A stretch of 9,828 nt of DNA from Planctomycetaceae bacterium. GTDB taxonomy: Bacteria > Planctomycetota > Planctomycetia > Pirellulales > Thermoguttaceae. Position 1 is the stretch's first letter. Each line of letters opens with the position of its first letter. The position numbers were made by a program, and so were the translations under genes. The DNA is taken from the NCBI GenBank assembly GCA_031287585.1, contig JAITST010000539.1:1-9828 (forward strand), read 5' to 3'. Positions 6,356 through 9,828 of this stretch are shown here, piece by piece. The notes beneath the pieces were generated by a model. That model saw only the letters and a list, made by a program, of their open reading frames with translations, ran no database searches and was not told the origin of the DNA.

Positions 6356-6374
6356 CCCTTCTGTATTCTTCGTG
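6356..6374 (+). repeat. Solo arm of a dispersed repeat
   Basis: CCCTTCTGTATTCTTCGTG here matches CCCTTTTGTATTCTTCGTG at 9771-9789 in 18 of 19 positions. The match stops where the other copy continues with GTGAA. It appears to be a truncated copy of the repeat found at 9696-9794. Confidence 0.5.
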
Positions 6375-6540
6375 CCACCGTGTCTTCCCAGTTGACGGCT
6401 TGATTAAGACGAAAAAGGAAGTCGTTGAGTTAACACATTTAACAAACAACATTTTGCAATACCGTATTTTACGTATATTTACCATCGTGAATTTTTGGAA
6501 AGTGCAGATGGTGTGGGAAACTATGTTTTCCCGCGAACCG

Positions 6541-6567
6541 TTAGATTGTTTTTCTAAAATAATCTAA
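6541..6567 (+). terminator. AT-rich hairpin between the convergent genes
   Basis: TTAGATTGTTTT (6541-6552) pairs with AAAATAATCTAA (6556-6567) over a TCT loop: 12 bp with one G-U pair in plus-strand RNA. In minus-strand RNA the odd pair is A-C. It lies 46 nt beyond the helicase stop. A back-up terminator for either direction is possible, but no clean U-tract follows. Confidence 0.35.
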
Positions 6568-6612
6568 TATTGAAATTGTTGTCAACTGTCCGTGTGAACA
6601 GTTACAAAAAAA

Positions 6613-9366
6613 CTACACCTTCCCCACATCCAGCGCCACCATCTTCAATATCTCTTCATTACTCATCTCCGTAATAGTTGCTTCCGTTTTTCCGTCTCCT
6701 TCTACTACCTCGTTTGCCAGCGATTTTTTGCTCTCTATCAATGCGTCGATTTTCTCTTCTATCGTCCCGCGACATACGAATTTGTGTACCAGAACATTTT
6801 TCTTTTGTCCTATTCTAAACGCCCTGTCTGTCGCTTGATTTTCTACCGCCGGATTCCACCAGCGGTCAAAGTGTATAACGTGCGATGCCGCTGTCAGATT
6901 CAAACCTGTACCGCCCGACTTTACCGTTAGCACGAAGAACGGCGCACCCCGTTCCGACTGGAACGCTTCTACCAAACTTGTCCGTTTTTTTGTTGGAACG
7001 TTACCACTCAAAATCAAGCCGCTGCGATTGAACACCTTCCGCAAATGCTCCGCAAGCGGTTGCGTAATCGTTTCGTATTGCGTGAATACCAGCACCTTCT
7101 CCTGACGCGACGCAATTTCCTCACAAATCTCCGTAATACGTTCAAATTTACCGCTCAATGTTGCGTCGTAGTTGAAGTCACCGGTCAACTGTGCGGGATG
7201 GTTACAAATCTGTTTGAACCGCATCAGGTATGTCAGAATTATACCGCGCCGTTTGATGTCGCTACCGCCCTCGCTATTCGTGTCCAACTCTTTCGCCAGT
7301 TGCTCGACCGACTGCGAATACAACACCGTTTGCTGTTTCGTCAGTCCGCACCACGCCGTCACTTCCGTCTTGTCGGGCAGGTCGGGAATGATTTTTTTGT
7401 CGGTCTTCAAACGCCGCAAGATGTACGGTTGCGTGAGTTTACGAAGCGGTGCGTAGCTGATTGACTGTTGCGGAAATGGTTCGGATGATTGTTGGTTTTT
7501 CGTGAACGACTTAACAAACTTCGCAAACGCCGTGTTTGAACCGAGTAAACCCGGATTGATGAAATCGAACAACGACCACAAGTCGGACAACCGGTTTTCA
7601 ATCGGCGTACCGGTCATCGCGATTCGGCTGCCGGATTGCAAAACTTTCACCGCTCGCGACTGTTTCGCACCGGCGTTTTTGATTGCCTGTGCCTCGTCGA
7701 GAATTATCGTCCGCCACCGCCGCGACTTCATCCACTCAATCCGCTCGACCATTCCATACGTTGTCATCACCAAGTCAACATCGTTGAGATTCGCTGGCTC
7801 GCTCGTACCTCTGCCGCTCGAATGCGCGATTACCGTTTTGAGTTTTGACGCAAAGCGTTTTATTTCGGATTCCCAGTTGCCGAGTAACGAAGCGGGTGCG
7901 ACTAACAGCGACGTTGTTTCCTGCGGCGCTGCTTCTTGATTCTTCATTAGTAACAACAACGCTATCACCTGAATCGTCTTACCAAGTCCCATATCGTCTG
8001 CCAAACACGCACCGAGTCCAAGTTGCGTCATAAGCCGCAACCAACGCACACCGACTTCCTGATACGGTCGTAATACCGCGTTCAGTCCGATGTTGTCGAA
8101 CGATTGCCGTTCGCAGTTGTTCGGGTCACGAATCGCCGCTAACGTTTCGGCTAACGTCCCGATTGGCGTGACCTCCGACCAGTCGCGGAAGGTCAACTCC
8201 TGCTTAACACCATCCCACTTTCCGTCAACCGGTAAACCGGAGAGCATCCTCATTCCTTCGTAAAACGTTAGTCCGTCCTGCTTTACGAGTTTGTCAATTT
8301 TTTGCCAGTGGTCGAGTGCCGACTGTAATTTCTCGCGGTCAACTTCAACCCACTGTCCGTTGAGCCGAACAAGCGAAGCGTCCGCGTTGAGCAGTTCCGC
8401 GATGTCTTCACGAGTTAGCCGTTCACCGTTCAAGACTGTTTCGATGTCGAATTTTAAGAGCGACGACGCGGACAATTTCGATTCACCTTTTTGCGAACCG
8501 ATATTGATTCGCACTTGCGGACGGCTGACGTGTTTGCCGCGCCACCAGTCCGGCACGCGAACTATTAGCCCCGATTCTTCGAGTAACAAGATGTCTTGTA
8601 AAAGTTGGTATGCTTGACGCGGCGACCACGCTCGCGGCTGATAAACAGTTTGATCATCAACCATTTTTTTCAACCAACCGCAACGTTCCGCCGCCGTGTT
8701 GATTGGTTGCAGTAAACGTAACAAAGCGTTACGGTCATTCTGCGAGGCGTACTCAGTCAACGCCTTCGCGAGCGGCAACTGTACCGGCTTCGCGATTGAC
8801 GAAACGTTGTCGGTGTAAGTAGCCATAAACGCGAATGGGCGTGCTTCGTCGCGTTTGTTTTCGGCAAGATGAAACGTAATACGTCCGACAGTACGCCACA
8901 CTGGATTCTGTTTCCGAATCCAGTCAACAGCACCGGCGGCGTGGTTCGCGACAAGAGTATGAACAAGAGAATCAAGTTCAATCCACCACTCGGATAAAGC
9001 GTCAGCGGTAAGATATTCACAACCGACAATCGGCGGTACGTTCATCAGAGAGAACTCAAAATCAGCAGCGGACGGCGGCGAAACTGCGGGAATGTCGGTA
9101 ATAAGTTTGTCGCCTGCCGAAGCAAGTTCAGGCAGGTGACAAAGCCGTGTGATATAGTTCTTACCAAAAGAACGCAAAAAATCAAATTCGGCAGACAACA
9201 CCGAATTGAGTTCAACGGTAGCAAGATGAAGCAGTACGCGAGGATACCCGCCGCCGTCACCAACAAAAGCAGCAAGAACACGTTTCTCAATCGGAGTAAC
9301 GGCAGCCAAGTTATCGTCATCAGATTCAATGATAGGATGGCCAGCAGGTGAAATACGGAGTTGCAT
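6613..9366 (-). CDS. SNF2-family DEAD/DEAH helicase with DUF3670 region
   Basis: Cytoplasmic ATP-dependent DNA translocase of the bacterial SNF2 (HepA/RapA-like) type, 917 residues and complete. The N-terminal half is the bacterial SNF2-associated region. It contains a DUF3670-like segment at about 303-350, where LLKFDIETVLNGE leads into LVRLNGQWVEVD. Helicase motifs: Walker A DDMGLGKT (457-464, Lys463), DEAQ (557-560), TGTPIEN (585-591), FTQYE (761-765), SGGTGLNLTAASHV (817-830), RWWNPAVENQATDRAFRIGQ (835-854). The first residues (MQLRISPAGHPI) agree with the usual N-terminus of the family, supporting this start, although no Shine-Dalgarno is visible. No methyltransferase, nuclease or other defence partner is next to it in the visible sequence, so a general role in remodelling nucleoprotein or in repair is the conservative reading. 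A likely promoter lies in the inverted repeat at 9403-9430. Confidence 0.95.
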   Translation of the reverse strand: MQLRISPAGHPIIESDDDNLAAVTPIEKRVLAAFVGDGGGYPRVLLHLATVELNSVLSAEFDFLRSFGKNYITRLCHLPELASAGDKLITDIPAVSPPSAADFEFSLMNVPPIVGCEYLTADALSEWWIELDSLVHTLVANHAAGAVDWIRKQNPVWRTVGRITFHLAENKRDEARPFAFMATYTDNVSSIAKPVQLPLAKALTEYASQNDRNALLRLLQPINTAAERCGWLKKMVDDQTVYQPRAWSPRQAYQLLQDILLLEESGLIVRVPDWWRGKHVSRPQVRINIGSQKGESKLSASSLLKFDIETVLNGERLTREDIAELLNADASLVRLNGQWVEVDREKLQSALDHWQKIDKLVKQDGLTFYEGMRMLSGLPVDGKWDGVKQELTFRDWSEVTPIGTLAETLAAIRDPNNCERQSFDNIGLNAVLRPYQEVGVRWLRLMTQLGLGACLADDMGLGKTIQVIALLLLMKNQEAAPQETTSLLVAPASLLGNWESEIKRFASKLKTVIAHSSGRGTSEPANLNDVDLVMTTYGMVERIEWMKSRRWRTIILDEAQAIKNAGAKQSRAVKVLQSGSRIAMTGTPIENRLSDLWSLFDFINPGLLGSNTAFAKFVKSFTKNQQSSEPFPQQSISYAPLRKLTQPYILRRLKTDKKIIPDLPDKTEVTAWCGLTKQQTVLYSQSVEQLAKELDTNSEGGSDIKRRGIILTYLMRFKQICNHPAQLTGDFNYDATLSGKFERITEICEEIASRQEKVLVFTQYETITQPLAEHLRKVFNRSGLILSGNVPTKKRTSLVEAFQSERGAPFFVLTVKSGGTGLNLTAASHVIHFDRWWNPAVENQATDRAFRIGQKKNVLVHKFVCRGTIEEKIDALIESKKSLANEVVEGDGKTEATITEMSNEEILKMVALDVGKV

Positions 9367-9695
9367 AGACTGAGTTGTAATGTGGATAACGAAAAAGAAT
9401 AATTGTACAAACGTTGTTGAGTTTGTACAACACCCATATACACCTCGCGCACGTAAGACGATGATTTTATTCTAACCGAACACGGTTGAAATTTGTAGAA
9501 ACGTTACATGCAACGTTTTGGTCGTGTCATAAATTTATTGTTATTAAAATTTGTAAGGAACAACAAACACCAAGATACGCGGGTTTTTACCATATGAAAC
9601 CGTTCTTTCGACAAATTGCTTAATAATATCCTAAATCAAAAAATAATAAATTTAGAGCATTGCCAGTTTATTTATGTAAGCGTTCACGCTAATTT
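9367..9695. other. Gene-free AT-rich region upstream of the helicase
   Basis: Besides the promoter palindrome, two small inverted repeats are visible: AACCG (9474-9478) with CGGTT (9483-9487), and AAACGTT (9499-9505) with AACGTTT (9512-9518) around ACATGC. A 9-codon frame at 9595-9624 has no ribosome binding site at the right distance. I see no tRNA, RNA gene or longer reading frame on either strand in this stretch. Confidence 0.5.
9402..9430 (-). promoter_or_regulatory. Helicase promoter inside a perfect inverted repeat (putative operator)
   Basis: TTGTACAAAC (9403-9412) and GTTTGTACAA (9421-9430) are perfect 10-bp inverted arms with an 8-nt spacer. On the minus strand the arms supply TTGTAC (9430-9425) and TACAAT (9407-9402), separated by exactly 17 nt. 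This is a plausible sigma-70 -35/-10 pair (the -10 matches 5 of 6). Transcription would start near 9395, leaving a leader of about 28 nt before the helicase ATG. A dimeric repressor bound here would cover both promoter boxes. I could not match the palindrome to a known regulator site. Confidence 0.5.
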
Positions 9696-9794
9696 TTCAC
9701 CACGAAGATACGAAGGAAGAAAAAGAATTTTAGATTTATGAATTTAGATTTTGTAAAATTAAATCTAAAACCCTTTTGTATTCTTCGTGGTGAA
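9696..9794. repeat. Nested inverted repeat, about 99 bp (MITE/REP-like)
   Basis: Outer arms TTCACCACGAAGA (9696-9708) and TCTTCGTGGTGAA (9782-9794) are exact reverse complements. The similarity continues inward with a one-base bulge (TACGAAGG against CCCTTTTGTA). Inside it is a second perfect 11-bp inverted repeat, TTTTAGATTTA (9728-9738) with TAAATCTAAAA (9760-9770). The unit has no coding capacity, and one arm recurs at 6356-6374. The 'CACCACGAAGA.ACGAAGG' sequence resembles a repeat I recall as widespread in planctomycete and other environmental genomes. Confidence 0.6.
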
Positions 9795-9828
9795 TCTAAC
9801 TCATAACGCTAAACATTACTGTAGCATC

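Larger units (their letters stand above)
6324..6612. other. Convergent intergenic spacer
   Basis: Lies between the 3' ends of the DUF6807 gene (plus) and the helicase gene (minus). It contains one arm of a dispersed repeat (6356-6374), an AT-rich hairpin (6541-6567) and a small inverted repeat, AACTGT (6584-6589) with ACAGTT (6598-6603), just beyond the helicase stop. A 76-codon frame with a TTG start (6337-6567) overlaps the repeat and has no recognisable homology or ribosome binding site, so I do not call it a gene. Confidence 0.5.

Noticed and set aside
6337..6567. 76-codon frame with TTG start
   Set aside because: It overlaps a dispersed-repeat arm and a hairpin, has no ribosome binding site and no recognisable protein features.
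7502..7939. 145-codon plus-strand frame inside the helicase gene
   Set aside because: Shadow of the helicase coding frame; the opposite strand carries invariant SNF2 motifs across the same bases.
9595..9624. 9-codon frame that could be a leader peptide
   Set aside because: No ribosome binding site at proper spacing and no downstream gene on that strand in the window.
9696..9794. Possible CRISPR or RNA gene
   Set aside because: Only one pair of inverted arms with no regularly spaced direct repeats; it fits a MITE/REP-like unit better.

Overview
The window looks like chromosomal DNA from a member of the Planctomycetota with moderate GC, probably of the Pirellulales type. The basis is a secreted DUF1598 protein (a family I know only from planctomycetes), a secreted DUF6807 ('PmoA') protein, a Gln/Asn/Pro-rich lipoprotein, short genes separated by long AT-rich spacers, and mostly weak Shine-Dalgarno signals. 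The phylum call is inferred from gene families; no rRNA or marker gene is present.

Layout. (1) Positions 1-1601, minus strand: the first 533 codons of an exported GH51 alpha-L-arabinofuranosidase that runs off the left edge. (2) 1602-2426: no intact gene. It holds a decayed IS4-superfamily transposase (about 1741-2162) whose last codons abut a 99-bp inverted-repeat element that looks like a TA-flanked MITE, followed by a hairpin terminator. (3) 2427-3311, minus: a low-complexity lipoprotein. (4) 3312-3765: divergent intergenic region with tandem 7-mers, a TATAAT box and a GC-rich leader hairpin. (5) 3766-5115, plus: secreted DUF1598 protein. (6) 5116-5209: short gap with a 28-nt palindromic repeat. 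(7) 5210-6280, plus: secreted DUF6807/PmoA-family protein. (8) 6281-6612: convergent spacer with two strong AT-rich hairpins and a solo copy of a dispersed repeat. (9) 6613-9366, minus: complete 917-residue SNF2-family helicase. Its presumed promoter is embedded in a perfect inverted repeat. (10) 9367-9828: gene-free, AT-rich, with several palindromes and a roughly 99-bp nested inverted repeat related to the copy in (8).

Functionally, four of the five intact or edge-truncated genes are predicted to act outside the cytoplasm. GH51 releases arabinose from plant-type polysaccharides, and DUF6807 proteins often accompany sugar-catabolic genes. The lipoprotein and DUF1598 protein are envelope or periplasmic proteins of unknown role. 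The helicase is a separate cytoplasmic DNA-metabolism gene with its own regulatory region. I see no convincing multi-gene defence, mobile or biosynthetic system. The most unusual material is the small repeats and regulatory palindromes, plus the two poorly understood secreted families.
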